From the NCBI GenBank assembly GCA_019137255.1, contig WPDH01000123.1:310001-374000 (forward strand): a stretch of 64,000 nt of DNA. The letters run 5' to 3'. A program made the position numbers and the translations under genes. Under the pieces are notes generated by a model. It searched no databases, was not told the origin of the DNA, and saw only the letters and a program-made list of their open reading frames with translations. This DNA comes from Corinectria fuckeliana. Taxonomy: Eukaryota > Ascomycota > Sordariomycetes > Hypocreales > Nectriaceae. This document shows positions 1 through 10,567 of the stretch, in pieces; positions within the stretch are counted from its first letter, which is position 1; each line of letters starts with the position of its first letter.

Positions 1-753
1 GTGGCTTTGGCGCTGGGCGCCCTCCAGATTGCGGCTGCGCCCACCGTCTACTTCTGCGGCGACAGCACCATGGCCAAGAACGGCGCCAACGACGGCGACA
101 CGGACGGCTGGGGCAACTACATCGGCAACTACCTGACGACCACGGCGGTCAACAAGGCCATCGGCGGCCGCTCAGCCCGCTCCTACTACACCGAGGGCCG
201 CTTCCAGGCCGTCGCGGACCTCGTCGTCTCCGGAGACATCGTCGTCATCGAGTTCGGCCACAACGACGGCGGCTCGCCGGCGTCCAACGACAACGGCCGG
301 TCCGACTGCCCCGGCACGGGCTCCGAGACGTGCGTCTCCGACTCGACGGGCGAGACCGTCTACACCTTCGTCCACTACGTCAGCGAGGCGGCCAAGCTGA
401 TGACGGCCAAGGGCGCCACCGTCATCCTCAGCTCGCAGACGCCCAACAACCTGTGGGAGACGGGCTCCTTCAGCTCGGGGGCGCCTCGCTTCGTGGGCTA
501 CCAGAAGACGGCCGCCGCGGCGCTGGCCAGCGCGAGCGTCACCTTCGTCGACCACTTCCAGGCCGTCAGCAACGCCTACCTGAAGCTCGGCAACTCGGCC
601 GTCAACGCCCTGTACCCCAACGACCACACGCACACCAGCCCGGCCGGCGCCACGCTCAGTGCTCAGGCTTTCGTCCAGGCCATCTACCAAGCGCTGAACG
701 GCACCACCAGCCTGCAGTCTTACATCAAGACCCCCATCACGACCGTGTACTGA
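1..753 (+). CDS. Rhamnogalacturonan acetylesterase (SGNH/GDSL hydrolase), 5' partial
   Basis: Removes acetyl esters from rhamnogalacturonan I during pectin breakdown outside the cell. The frame is open from the first base, which is a GTG codon, so the true start lies upstream of the window. The visible N-terminus (LALGALQIAAA) looks like the end of a signal peptide, with cleavage before PTVYF. SGNH blocks appear in order: CGDST with the nucleophile Ser (about residue 22 of the visible part), the GGRS glycine block, GHND with the oxyanion Asn, and NDHTH near the C-terminus carrying the catalytic Asp and His. The 250 visible residues are close to the full size of CE12 enzymes, so only a short N-terminal piece is missing. 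Family assignment is firm; exact substrate is inferred from the family. Confidence 0.88.
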   Translation: MALALGALQIAAAPTVYFCGDSTMAKNGANDGDTDGWGNYIGNYLTTTAVNKAIGGRSARSYYTEGRFQAVADLVVSGDIVVIEFGHNDGGSPASNDNGRSDCPGTGSETCVSDSTGETVYTFVHYVSEAAKLMTAKGATVILSSQTPNNLWETGSFSSGAPRFVGYQKTAAAALASASVTFVDHFQAVSNAYLKLGNSAVNALYPNDHTHTSPAGATLSAQAFVQAIYQALNGTTSLQSYIKTPITTVY

Positions 754-1923
754 GTTATCATATGAAGGTCTGAATGGGGCGAGGGGGGAGGTTCGATGTG
801 TACATATTGAGTGGCGACAGTGATATTTTCTTTTACTGATGATACCATGAAGTACTTGGAAGCATATTTGTCTCTGGATACTAGTCTAGTTGTAACCTAC
901 TTTCTCAGCGGCTTGTTCAGATATTTAGCTACTAGCCGGAGATACTTGGTCAACGGTAACAAGTTGAATACTACCTATATTAGAACAAGTTTCAGCATGA
1001 CGAACGTAGTGGGAGTAAAATTATGTAGGGGCCTCGCTTCGAAGACGGAAACGCCGAGGTGAAACTACGTATGGGTCCCGTTTTCGCAATCCTGAACAGG
1101 GGTAGTTTCTCGTCTACTTATCTATATCCTAGGCACGTCTATGTGATCAAGAAGGCTCAAAAAGGTCCCAAAAGAATCAGCATCCGAGGCAATCCCAAAG
1201 GAAGAATTTTCCTCAGTATTCTCGCATGTGATGGTAGTTTAGCTGCGGTGGTAAACATCGGTGGTTGGCGCTTGATAGTCCGTCCCTACGTAGTATGGCG
1301 AAAAATCCATCTTGGAGTGACGGAGTTTCGGAGAAACAACGCTAAGTTGGATTCGACGAATGAAAGTTGACAGGGCGTTCTGGAGCCTGTAATCACTTTG
1401 AACTCGTTTGGTCCAGGTTCCTAGCGAACTGTTCGGAGCCTCCTACGGTTTTTAACCTGCGATGAGTCAACGCTAGATTCCTGGAATGGTGCAGATAATC
1501 GCAACCAACAACTCTATGAGTTTCGACCGTGGCCTATAGGAACTCACTCCATTTGTCTTGATTTGAGGATCAAACAAGTAGTCGCCAATCAGCTGAACCC
1601 GCACATTGTTTCCTACAACCAGAATGCTAGGCCAGGCTCCCACATTCACACTATTCGCATGCGTTCACCACAACGCCGCAGCAACCATTCACAGAATGAC
1701 GAACAAGCACAAATATATTTTTACTTCTCCAAAGTCTTGCGCACTGTCTTCCTTAAGCTCTCACCAATACTCTCACCAGTAGCTCATTTCACAAGCAAAT
1801 CATCTCACAAGAACTCCTCACCACCTAGTACAAGCAATTCACTACCACTTAACACGAGCAACCTCAAGATCAATCACGCCATCCAGACATAGCCAGAACC
1901 GTCGAGCATCACAGAAGGCCATC
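754..1923. other. Gene-free interval, 3' of the esterase
   Basis: No supportable gene. The sequence is more AT-rich than its surroundings, and the open frames in it have no domain, no good start context and no splice structure. The last 200 bases are pyrimidine/CA-rich and look like the leader of the small ORF at 1924. Confidence 0.5.
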
Positions 1924-2079
1924 ATGCGTCCCGAAAGAAACGAGTACGCGCGTGATGCGGGTGTCGGCTTCATCTTTGGCGCCATAGCCGGCTATGTGGG
2001 ATGGGCCATCACGTATGCGCTTGGCGGATTTATTGTGCATTCCATTCGAGCCAGGCGGCGGCGCGACAGGGCGAGGTGA
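1924..2079 (+). CDS. Possible small single-pass membrane protein (51 aa)
   Basis: A 51-codon ORF with ATG in a fair context (GCCATCATG), after a CA/CT-rich leader typical of fungal genes. The product is a charged start (MRPERNEYARD), one hydrophobic segment of about 25 residues (GVGFIFGAIAGYVGWAITYALGGFIV), and a very basic tail (RARRRRDRAR). This looks like a tail-out or inner-membrane micropeptide with a positive-inside end. I do not recognise the family. The glycine-rich helix and Arg tail argue against chance, but an ORF this short needs transcript or conservation support. Confidence 0.4.
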   Translation: MRPERNEYARDAGVGFIFGAIAGYVGWAITYALGGFIVHSIRARRRRDRAR

Positions 2080-2306
2080 TCCGGAAGCAATAGTTGGTTT
2101 TCTGTGCTGGAGACACATGTTACGCCCCCAAACTTGAAAGCTACAAAATCCATTCAAACTCAAATACTACACCGTCATCAAGAAGCCCATAGTCTCTGAC
2201 CAGCCATTTTCGCTCATTTCGCAAGTCTGTGTTTCGTGTATCATTCTACTTCGTAGGCGCATCCGTGTTGCCACAATAATCATGATTCGTCAAAATGTCC
2301 GAATCC

Positions 2307-3469
2307 TTAGTTGTGGATAGACGGGCTCCGGCCAAGATGGATCTCAGCTCGCCTCTCCGGGTTCTTGGTCGGGTCGTTCGCGTCGTCGCCATCGGCGCCA
2401 GGGTTCGCCATCTATCAGATCAGTTAGTATTTGCGAGACCGTCATAACTGTAGAAAGGCTTACCTCGTATTCTAGGGTCTTGATAAACCTATAGAACACC
2501 ACTGCAATGAGAGATCTAACAAATGGGCCTACCCCTGTGTTCTCGATTAGTGAATGGTCACCCGATTAAGCGTCGCGACAACCTACAGTAGATCCAGTGC
2601 TCCGAGTCAAAGATCCCAGTGACAACACACGGCCCAAAACTTCGTGCCGGATTCAGAGAGCCTCCAGTAAACTGAACACCAGCCAACTCCGCAATGAACA
2701 GCGTCAGACCAATGCCGACTGGGGCAATAAAGGTCCCGCGATGCTTCTCCTTGGCAAGCATGAAGATGGCAAAGACCAACTCTGAAGTCAGCATTGCTTC
2801 AATGAAGACTCCCTGGACCAAGGAAGCGCCGCCTCCTAAGGTTGTCCTAACATTGAAGGACTCAGGGAAGAGGAACAAGACGATGATGGAAGCGAGCATG
2901 CCTCCGCACGTTTGGGCCAAAAACAAGCAGATACCTCTTGCTACGCTGACGCCCCTGACCAGGACCATGGCCAGAGTCGCGGCGGGATTGAACAAGCCAC
3001 CACTAATGCGGAAGAAGACCCAAACGTTGACCATGAGGGAGATATACATCAAGACAGCGACGTCAAAACCAGTGGCTTCTCCGGTGGTGGTCTGCTCGGA
3101 GCTCGCGTTAGACTGGATGTTGGCAACTTCGGTGCCCGCAAAGGCGAAGAAGAGGAACATGGTGGTGCCGATTAGCTCGCCGAGGCTCGCGACGAAGTGG
3201 TTCTTCACATCCGAGTTCATCCATTGAGTGAGGGGAATACGCATCACCTGAGCCTTTTCCTTGCGAGACAGGTTGTCCCAGTCAAGCTGGGAAACGGCGA
3301 AGCCAGAGCCCTCGTGCTCGTGGTCGGATGGCCGAGGACGCATTGGGCTGTCGGGCTGAAACCCCATTTCTTCGTCTGTCGCCCGCTGCATTCGAGAGGT
3401 CTCGAAAGGGTTTCTGATGTAGCGGCTGTCCTCGTAGTACATGTCATCATCCGAATCATGCATGATCAT
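2307..3469 (-). CDS. Aquaporin / MIP-family channel
   Basis: Membrane channel for water or small neutral solutes. Exons run 3469-2587, 2534-2464 and 2411-2307, giving 352 aa; the two introns are both 52 bp with GT-AG ends. The N-terminal 80 residues are acidic and polar (DSDDDMYYEDSRYI). Six hydrophobic segments follow, with both NPA boxes (GGLFNPAATL and GGSLNPARSFGP), the second followed by the usual Arg of the selectivity filter. Splicing restores the last helix (HWIYWVGPFV...) and a hydrophilic tail. The chosen ATG comes directly after an in-frame TAG that ends a long upstream ORF, so the real protein may be longer at the N-terminus. Whether it carries water or glycerol cannot be read from the sequence. 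Confidence 0.85.
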
Positions 3470-4345
3470 CTATCGACGGCTATTGAGGTAGGCGGGAGGA
3501 GAGCGCGGGCCCCTTCGGTTGTACCGGCCAGGACGGTAGTCGTTACGCCAGTGGCGATCATAGTCCCTCAGAGTTGGATAGTCGTGGGATTCTGCGCTGT
3601 GATCAAAGTCCCAGTCCTCACAGAAACGGGGCCTTTGTGATCGGACAGAACCCGAGTGCTGAAGGCCTTGATCGTGGGAATACCGGCGGGCAAGGCTTAT
3701 GCTAACAGGATGAGCATTTACAAGAGAGCCCGTTCGTGGCCGGAGGCCGTCGTGGCTGGCACTAGGTTTAATAGGAGGATCCGAGTCAGATCCTCGTGTT
3801 GAGGGCAGTTCAAGGGGTGCGGCTGGGGAGGATCCAGGACGTGCAACCTCTTCTGGTGTGGTATTCTCAACCGGCGGACTGAAGGCTGAAATATTCCCAG
3901 CCGGTGTACTGCGCGCAGAACGCGAGTGTGGGGGTGTTCTATCTTCATCTGAAGCTGGATATTCAAGTGCTGTCCTGTACAGTATTGCAGAGGCCACATG
4001 GTCGTACAATGCGCTTGCTTGTAGGATCTTCCTCCAAGCAAACTCGACCAGGCCAGTCATGCACGGGATTCGAGTGCCACAAACATCGCAGTCGGTATTC
4101 TTATACACGCCGCGCTTTCGTCTGTGATGAGATGATGCCTCAAAGCAAAGCCGGACGGAAGAGTTGCGATGCGAGGTTGGTAGGCAAGTAGCCGAGGGAA
4201 ACTGGCAAGCTGGTCCCCAAGAAAACGAGGTCTTTCCTACCCCCCCCCCCCCCGGAGGAACCAAGGAACCTAAAACTGTATGGCAATAGTCTGCGTAAGA
4301 ATGGGGCTTCGAGATTTCAGTCTGAGTTAGACTGCATCGTATCAT
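3470..4345 (-). other. Long ORF in frame with, and directly upstream of, the aquaporin
   Basis: The aquaporin frame continues upstream for more than 280 codons, broken only by the TAG at 3472-3470 that touches the aquaporin ATG. The proximal part (RDYDRHWRNDY, GPRSPPAYLNSRR) is Arg/Tyr/Pro-rich and protein-like, resembling the long polar N-termini of many fungal aquaporins. Farther up is a Cys pair motif (CDVCGTRIPC) followed by a helical-looking stretch. The most distal 60 codons, with a run of 14 C on the + strand at 4240-4253, are probably not coding. The ORF could be an N-terminal extension, a separate gene, or a relic. An in-frame intron from a GTAAAT donor at 3721 to the TAG as acceptor is also possible (252 bp). 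Confidence 0.4.
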
Positions 4346-5000
4346 CCTTCATCATGGGGGGCGGCAGGGAAGTAGAGGAAGCATTGACAGCTAGCTACTT
4401 GGCCCACAGAAAGCAATGGCCCACAGACCACGAAAATCCGCATTGTCCGAAGAAGCGGTGGCTAGATGAAGCATCAATCCAATCGCCAGATGCTGAATAG
4501 TGTTGGATTGTAGGAAAACTAGAATTGCCAGGTATCCCGGGGGCACGACCTATGAACAATAGCTTTCTTGCTTGTGTCTGAAGATGAGGGAGCGAAAACA
4601 GGAGGCATTGATCGCTCGAACTCAATGTTTGCAACTGTGAGTGATCAGATCCCTGAAGAGGTTTGCGGGATAATCCGTAGATAAGGAAAGTTGGCAGTCA
4701 GAAAATAGCCCGTGATGCTGATGACGATGCTGAAAGGTTAGGTGGAAGCCGAACTCTGAATACCTTGGACGATTGGTGCTCACGTGACAGCGCGTGCCAC
4801 CACGGTGTCCCACTCTAATGATTCCAACTGCAGCGCGTCGTAAGTCTATGGATTGACGATGAAACCCGAAGGAAACTGAGCTGGACTATATTAATGAATT
4901 GAGTACAGGAGCGGGCATCTGGCACTCACCGATCAGTTAGGCATTCTCTACATCGCCTTGCTACACCTTGCATCGTTGCATCTCAGAGGTTGAGGCAACA
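4346..5000. other. Gene-free interval
   Basis: I see no supportable gene, only short unrelated frames on both strands. Confidence 0.5.
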
Positions 5001-5304
5001 ATGGACTTTTCCCGCGGCTCGCGAAGAGCCCGGCATGTAGCCGCCAACGCCAACGCCAATGCCAATGCCAATGCAAATGCAACTGCGAGCGCAACTGCGA
5101 ACACAGCTGCAGCGAGCGCTGTGCACGGCGCCCAATCACCCGCTGGAAACGCAGCTGCAGTCGCTGTTGGAGGACTCGGAGCCGCGGTTTCTGCCACCTT
5201 GGTGACGCCCGATGCCCCTCCCCCTCCTCTTCACCGGACGCCCGACCAGCCCGTCGACCAACTCCGCCGCGCGCCGCTTCCGAACCCGTTTCGTCTTTAT
5301 CGCA
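5001..5304 (+). CDS. Doubtful exon with Asn-Ala repeats
   Basis: An open frame from ATG 5001 encodes MDFSRGSRRARHVAA, then an alternating Asn-Ala run, then an Ala/Pro-rich stretch. It ends at a perfect donor (GTAAGT at 5305-5310). No downstream exon can be joined with confidence before APC10 at 5783. It may be the first exon of a small gene, an upstream non-coding exon of APC10, or chance. The composition is driven by the hexanucleotide repeat, so the open frame itself is weak evidence. Confidence 0.2.
5043..5078 (+). repeat. Degenerate hexanucleotide repeat (GCCAAC/GCCAAT)
   Basis: Six tandem copies of GCNAAY, differing by third-position-like changes (C/T, then C/A). This pattern would be silent or conservative if translated as Ala-Asn. 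Confidence 0.8.
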
Positions 5305-5499
5305 GTAAGTGCTTTGGATTTTATACGTGAATTTTCTTCTTCTTTTCTTCTGCCTTGATTGCTCTATTAAAGGGGGGGGATATGTTGGCTGCCCAGGCTG
5401 TATAGTCAAGTGATACGGTGCCATCAGCCCTGGTCAACTGCGGCTCATATATGCTGCGCAGCGCCTCCAGGCATCGTCTCACTCCTCACTTTGGTCTCA

Positions 5500-5782
5500 C
5501 ATCCTCTTAGCACTCCCTTCCACCTTTGCGTCTCCCAAGAAACTTTGCCAGCTTACCTCACCCTTGCGGTCCTTTTCTCGCCTTTTCTCTTTTTTTTCTT
5601 CTTCTTCTTTGCACACACGTTTCTCTGAAACAACAAGCAACATTGCTTTATCTTTGCTGTTCCTCCTTCATCTTTCTGTCTTTGTTAATTCATCTACCAT
5701 CTGTTTTTCTTGATACCTACGATATCCAGCCACCTATCCCCTCTCTCATTCCAACCAAGAAGTACACCTCCAGTTTCTCAAA
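5500..5782 (+). promoter_or_regulatory. Pyrimidine-rich leader of APC10
   Basis: About 280 bp of strongly C/T-rich + strand sequence, including long T and CT tracts around 5575-5700, runs up to the ATG at 5783. This is the usual form of a filamentous-fungal core promoter and 5' leader, and it supports the start chosen for APC10. Confidence 0.6.
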
Positions 5783-7124
5783 ATGGTCTCTCTGGGTCAC
5801 CCCTCTTCTCAAACATTCGCTCTCCCTCCTCCGGCCTCTCCCCTCAAGCGAGTGCCACTACAAGAACTTCCCATGTCACCTTCAGGCGGCCTCGCCCGCA
5901 CTCGCGAGCGCACCACCCGGCCAATCCCTTCCGTTGAGAAGGAGAACTTGAGCGCCGTCGTTCGCGCCGTCGAGCACCGCCGCATCACCATGAGCCACCA
6001 GGTGCAGGGCATCACCGAGCTGTTCCGCCAACAGCAGGACCGCCTCACCGAGCTGTCCCACCGCGTCGGCGAGTTGCGCACCGCTAACTCCCTCCTAGCT
6101 GCACAGCCGACCGACCACCCCCGGCTTAGCATGCCGCTGGTTGATTCGGACGATTCAGGCTCTGAGCCTGACCTGAGCGTGCTTGGAATGGCCCGCCCTG
6201 CTGTTCCTGCCGCCTCGGCCGCCTCGGGCACAGCGGAGCAGAGACAGAGTGTGTCTTATGATGATGACGAGGAGGAGGACGAGGAGGAAGACGACGACGA
6301 AGACGACGAGGCCCTTTCACAAGAGCTGTACGAGGCCGAAGATACCAGCGTCGAAGAAGACCAAGGTGACGATGGTGGCGAGGGCGTCCCGCTCCTAGAC
6401 CCGGCCACCGCCGGCTTGAAGGAGATCTCAAACCTCGCAAAGTTCACCGTCAGCAGCCACAAACCCGGCAACGGCGTTGAAGAACTCCGCAACGACGACC
6501 TCAAGCTCTACTGGCAGTGAGTTCCAGGTTTACCCTGGCGACCGCCCACACCCTTCGTGCAAGGCCTAACAAAGACCATCCAGATCCGACGGGCCCCAAC
6601 CCCACAGGCTCACAGTCTACTTCGTCAAGCGCGTCGGCATCCGCGACATCCGCTTCTTCGTCGACTACAACGAGGACGAGTCCTACACGCCCACCAAGAT
6701 CGTCTTCAGGTCCGGCACCAGCGAGAACAACCTCATCGAGTTCGCCACCATTGCCCTCGAGAACCCCGTCGGCTGGCAGCAGGTGCCCATCGCCGGCGCG
6801 GGCGGCGACCCCGACGGCAACACCCTCGTGTCCTACGTCCTGCAGATGCAGATCCTCGAGAACCACCAGAACGGCAAGGACACGCACCTGCGCGGCATCA
6901 AGATCTACGCCTTCGACGCGGACTCGGCCAAGGGGCCCGGCCGAGATGGCAACCCCGTCGACGACGTCGTGGGGCTGGTGGACGAAGCCGTGGGAAGGAG
7001 CGCGCGCGGCAGCACGGGGCTTAGGATGAGCAGCGTGAAGAGGCAGCACGGGGCGATGAGATATGAGCCTGGAGATGGTGGGCTGACGATTCCCGACTTT
7101 ATGCGGGAGCCTGAAATTCGATGA
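5783..7124 (+). CDS. apc10: APC10/DOC1, anaphase-promoting complex subunit
   Basis: Processivity and substrate-receptor subunit of the APC/C ubiquitin ligase; with the co-activator it helps bind D-box substrates. Exons are 5783-6516 and 6584-7124 (424 aa). The 67-bp GT-AG intron joins ...LYWQ to SDGPQPH..., restoring the YWQSDG motif of DOC domains. The DOC jelly-roll spans about residues 210-357 (LKEISNLAKFTVSS through LRGIKIYAFD). The last two residues are Ile-Arg, the IR tail by which DOC1 docks on the TPR subunit CDC27. The roughly 200-residue N-terminal extension has a coiled-coil-like part and an unbroken Asp/Glu tract (6261-6310), and is longer than in yeasts. The start is an AAAATGG context after a CT-rich leader. 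Confidence 0.93.
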
Positions 7125-7567
7125 GAGCCCGACGACGAAAATGAGATGCTCCCCTAGCTACACTAATCACCTGCAGTATACGGTTTTGGGAGTCAGGAAG
7201 TTGTGGAAGGTCACGCGCCGATCGAGAGAGTAGCTACGAAGCAGCCTAGTTATTCCATGAGCAATGAGAAACATGAAGCTACTGGATGTTGCCTTTACTT
7301 CCTACCCAAAAGATTGATGTAAGACATGTGCGTCTATGCAGAGGCAGTCACAACAAACATTCATCAACCACCCAGGCAATTGCCGTCCAGAACAATACTC
7401 CCAACAAAATCAAACGAAACCAAATCAAGCTAATGATATTACACATGTAAGCTAGTCTCAGCCCTCATTCATAGGTTTATACAGTCATACGCTCTTTGTG
7501 TCTTCCGTCCAAGAAGAGCTAGAAAGTCGTTTACCCCAACTCTTCCTCACTACCCAAGGTGTCTGGC
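7125..7567. other. Convergent 3' region
   Basis: Shared downstream region of APC10 (+) and the REB1-like gene (-), which converge here. It is AT-richer than the coding sequence, as expected for 3' UTRs. No gene is seen. Confidence 0.6.
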
Positions 7568-10567
7568 TCAAACCGGCACGCGGGCGGGCAAATCCTCCAT
7601 GTCATCCATAAGGCTAGGCGAGCGCTCACTCCTCGCCTCCGTATCCGCAACGGCACTAGATCGGAACTTGCTTGGTGTCTTCCGCTTGCGGGGCCCCTTC
7701 TCGTCGATTTCCGAGTTGTCCTCTGTGGTAGCGAGAGGCTGGGTTGGAAGGCCCTCATCGTCCACAATAGGATCCTGGGATGGCGCACCTGCTCGCCTAG
7801 ACGAGGCTCTCTTGGCGGCAGGCGTAGTCTTGCTAGAGGGCGTAGACCTGCGAGGTGCGCGTCCTTTTCCAGGAGCCGACTTTCTGGCTGAGCGAGTAGC
7901 CTTGGGAGGTGCTGGCTCAACGGGCTCGACAGGCAGGTCCGGCTGAATTACTTCAACGGGTTCAATGGGCTCCATCGGCTCAACAGGCAAGTCCGGCTGG
8001 ATATTTTCGTCAAGGACACCATCCTTCGGCTGGTTCTCTTCTGCATTCTCGCCCTGGTCCTGGCCATTTCCCTCAACATCAGAGTTATCAACGTACTCGT
8101 TGCTAATATTGTTGTTGTTCGTGGCTCCATTGCCGAACCCGGTCGGAATAGTCCCAAGAAACTCCATCTCCTGGACGTCATCGAAGTGCTCGTCTACGAC
8201 ATCAGGGAGTTCTCCCGTCTGGTTGTAGTGGTCCACGAGGGCCTGGGCACAATCACGCACAGTCTTTTCGTCCCATCCCGGAACGGTCTGCCTCAGGCGT
8301 CGCCAAAGGAGCATCTGTGTCGAGCGGTGCCAGCTGTTACGAAATCGTTTATCGACCAATCTCTGCCAGGGTATCTTTGATTCCACCGAGGCAGATGAGC
8401 CGTGGATAGCGAGGATAAGACGGTATCTCTCTTCCTCTGGCATGTCGACAATCTGTCTGCGGGCTCTCTCTAGTCGGAACGAGATCTGAGCGTCGGGTGC
8501 ATGCGACACAAGCCTATCCCTCCCGTGGGTCTTGATATTCAATGCCTTCCACTTGGTGATGCACTGGAGGCGACTGCGCGTTCGTTCCATCCGCTCACTG
8601 ATGTTTTGCCAATCAATAAGCTCTTCGTAAGGTTTCTTAAGCAGCTCTCGACTAGGTTGAACCCGTCGCAGTTCGTCGATAGCACCCATTGCTTCCATGA
8701 TGTACTTGGTCAATCTGCCTTCTTCTTTTTCGTCCCAGTTATCCTTTCGTTGGGCATCACCACAAACTATGTAGTTGCGGTAACGGTCGCGGAGATCTTC
8801 CGGATGGCGATTGATGATACCCGCAATCTTGGACCACTTCGTCCCGTGAACCTCAATGAGATCACGAAGCTCGGAATCCTGCTCAGGCGTCCACGTGCCA
8901 CGCGCAACAAAGTTATGAAACTTTTTGCGAGTAACGTTGATCATTTTCTGTCGGTGACGGTCAGGGCATGTAGCAAAGATCCGGCCCCAAAGGGCCGCAT
9001 GGTCATCTCCAGCAGTGGTGCCTCCAGGGGCGTGGATCATCTCGTTGACTTGCGGTTGGGTCAGGTCATATTCAGACCGGAAACTCTCAATCTCCCTCGC
9101 GACGCGGCTTAGCTCCACATCGCTGAACCGGCCCTGAGTAAAGCCGGCCATTCGGTTCCGACGTTCTTGAGTGGCTCCATTGTCATCAGCCTGTTCGTCG
9201 GCTGCATCTTGCGTAGGGTGGGCAAGTAGTGCACGCTCAGCCTCCGATTTCTTCTTCTTAGAGGCGCGTTTTGCACGGCTTCGTGGCTTTGGCGTCATGG
9301 CAGATGGCGACGGCAACTCGGCAAATGGATCATGCCTCTCGGGAGAGGGAGATTTCTCAAAGTAAGTAGGCTTAGCCTTCTTCGACCTTGGCAGTCGAGG
9401 CCGCTTCGTGTTGCTGCTAGGGGGGTTGGGAGGCTGAATTGGACTCCCTGGGACGTCATAAACGTCACCCCCATTTTGACTCTGACCATTGAGATGTTCG
9501 TTCCAAGCTTCTCTAGCCAGACTCTCGACATCTTGGTGCGGTTTTGTGCCATCGACGGCGCCAGATCCGTTGACTGCAAAGGAGTCGGTTCCTAGGTCTC
9601 TGTCGCCAGATTCGCCCTGGCTGGGCTGTACGTTTGGCTGAGGGTCAAGGTCCATCTCTTCGGCGGGTGCGTTGGGGGCGGCACTACTCTCCCGTGAACG
9701 GTCACGACGCTGGAGACGAGCCAAGCTGGGGGAGTTCTGAGCGTCGGATAGCTCGATGTCTTGTGTTCCCTGTACCAATTCTTGTGATGCAGACATGCCA
9801 TCCTGGTCGTGAGACTTCTTCTTCTTGCGATGCTTGCCCTCTGCTGCATCGGAAGACTTGCGCTTGCGCTTTGGCTGTGTAGATGGGACTGAAACAACTT
9901 CATTCAAGTTAGCGTTGGGGGCAGAGTCGGCGTCCAGAAGCTGTTCCCGAACCGCATCTGATGCCTGGCCGGTGGGGAGACTATCCGGAATCTCAGCCAG
10001 GAGAGAGGCCTTTCTCTTCGATTTCTTCTTGCGGGCGGACTCTTCCCCGGCTTCCGGCTGAGAAGATGTGCTTTCATGAGATGCCCCTTTCTTCTTGCGG
10101 TCTTTTTTGTCGCGCTTTGACTTCTTGGACGACGCCGCCGTGTCGTCATCCATGAGGGCCTCAGGAGCTTTGCTGTTCTGGGCAGAGGCTGACATTTGCA
10201 TTTGGGATGAGTATGGTGCCTGAGTCGCATTGCTGTCGAATATTTCGAGAGCTCCAAAATCGTCATTATCCGGCACGTCGTCGACATGAGAATATTGGTC
10301 GAAACTGAACCCTCCAATACCATCAATTGGTCGTGCGTCTAGATCCATAGCTGCGTCTACGGCCTTGTGCGATCCGTTCCGTTCGTCGTCGCGCTCGTTG
10401 TTGGGAGGAAGCTGCTGGTGTTGTTGTTGTTCACCGACGTAATTGTCGTTCTCGAGGGGTGGACTGTCGCTGGCCTCCGGCTTGTCTGTTCCGTCGGACT
10501 GGGAGCCTACTAGAGACCACAAAGTCGAGGCAAGACGGAAATCGGGCCACTTGGTGTTTGGGGGCAT
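7568..10567 (-). CDS. REB1/TTF-I-like Myb-domain DNA-binding protein
   Basis: Likely sequence-specific DNA-binding protein of the REB1/TTF-I class, which in other fungi and animals terminates RNA polymerase I transcription and blocks replication forks in rDNA. A single 999-codon exon starts at MPPNTKWPDF. The first 500 residues are disordered, with basic nuclear-type patches (KKSKRKAS, KPKRKRK-like, RKKKKS). The DNA-binding core runs about residues 480-790. One Myb repeat begins near residue 555 (RGTWTPEQDSELRDL...WSKIAGIINRHPEDLRDRYRNY) and a second begins near 613 (DNWDEKEEGRLTKYI...WQNISERM...CITKWKAL). Basic sequence ends the protein. The family match rests on the tandem Myb layout; the rDNA role is inferred. 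Confidence 0.8.
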   Translation of the reverse strand: MPPNTKWPDFRLASTLWSLVGSQSDGTDKPEASDSPPLENDNYVGEQQQHQQLPPNNERDDERNGSHKAVDAAMDLDARPIDGIGGFSFDQYSHVDDVPDNDDFGALEIFDSNATQAPYSSQMQMSASAQNSKAPEALMDDDTAASSKKSKRDKKDRKKKGASHESTSSQPEAGEESARKKKSKRKASLLAEIPDSLPTGQASDAVREQLLDADSAPNANLNEVVSVPSTQPKRKRKSSDAAEGKHRKKKKSHDQDGMSASQELVQGTQDIELSDAQNSPSLARLQRRDRSRESSAAPNAPAEEMDLDPQPNVQPSQGESGDRDLGTDSFAVNGSGAVDGTKPHQDVESLAREAWNEHLNGQSQNGGDVYDVPGSPIQPPNPPSSNTKRPRLPRSKKAKPTYFEKSPSPERHDPFAELPSPSAMTPKPRSRAKRASKKKKSEAERALLAHPTQDAADEQADDNGATQERRNRMAGFTQGRFSDVELSRVAREIESFRSEYDLTQPQVNEMIHAPGGTTAGDDHAALWGRIFATCPDRHRQKMINVTRKKFHNFVARGTWTPEQDSELRDLIEVHGTKWSKIAGIINRHPEDLRDRYRNYIVCGDAQRKDNWDEKEEGRLTKYIMEAMGAIDELRRVQPSRELLKKPYEELIDWQNISERMERTRSRLQCITKWKALNIKTHGRDRLVSHAPDAQISFRLERARRQIVDMPEEERYRLILAIHGSSASVESKIPWQRLVDKRFRNSWHRSTQMLLWRRLRQTVPGWDEKTVRDCAQALVDHYNQTGELPDVVDEHFDDVQEMEFLGTIPTGFGNGATNNNNISNEYVDNSDVEGNGQDQGENAEENQPKDGVLDENIQPDLPVEPMEPIEPVEVIQPDLPVEPVEPAPPKATRSARKSAPGKGRAPRRSTPSSKTTPAAKRASSRRAGAPSQDPIVDDEGLPTQPLATTEDNSEIDEKGPRKRKTPSKFRSSAVADTEARSERSPSLMDDMEDLPARVPV

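Noticed and set aside
8501..9112. 203-codon + strand frame inside the REB1-like gene
   Set aside because: It lies entirely antisense to the Myb domain and has no promoter or splice signals.
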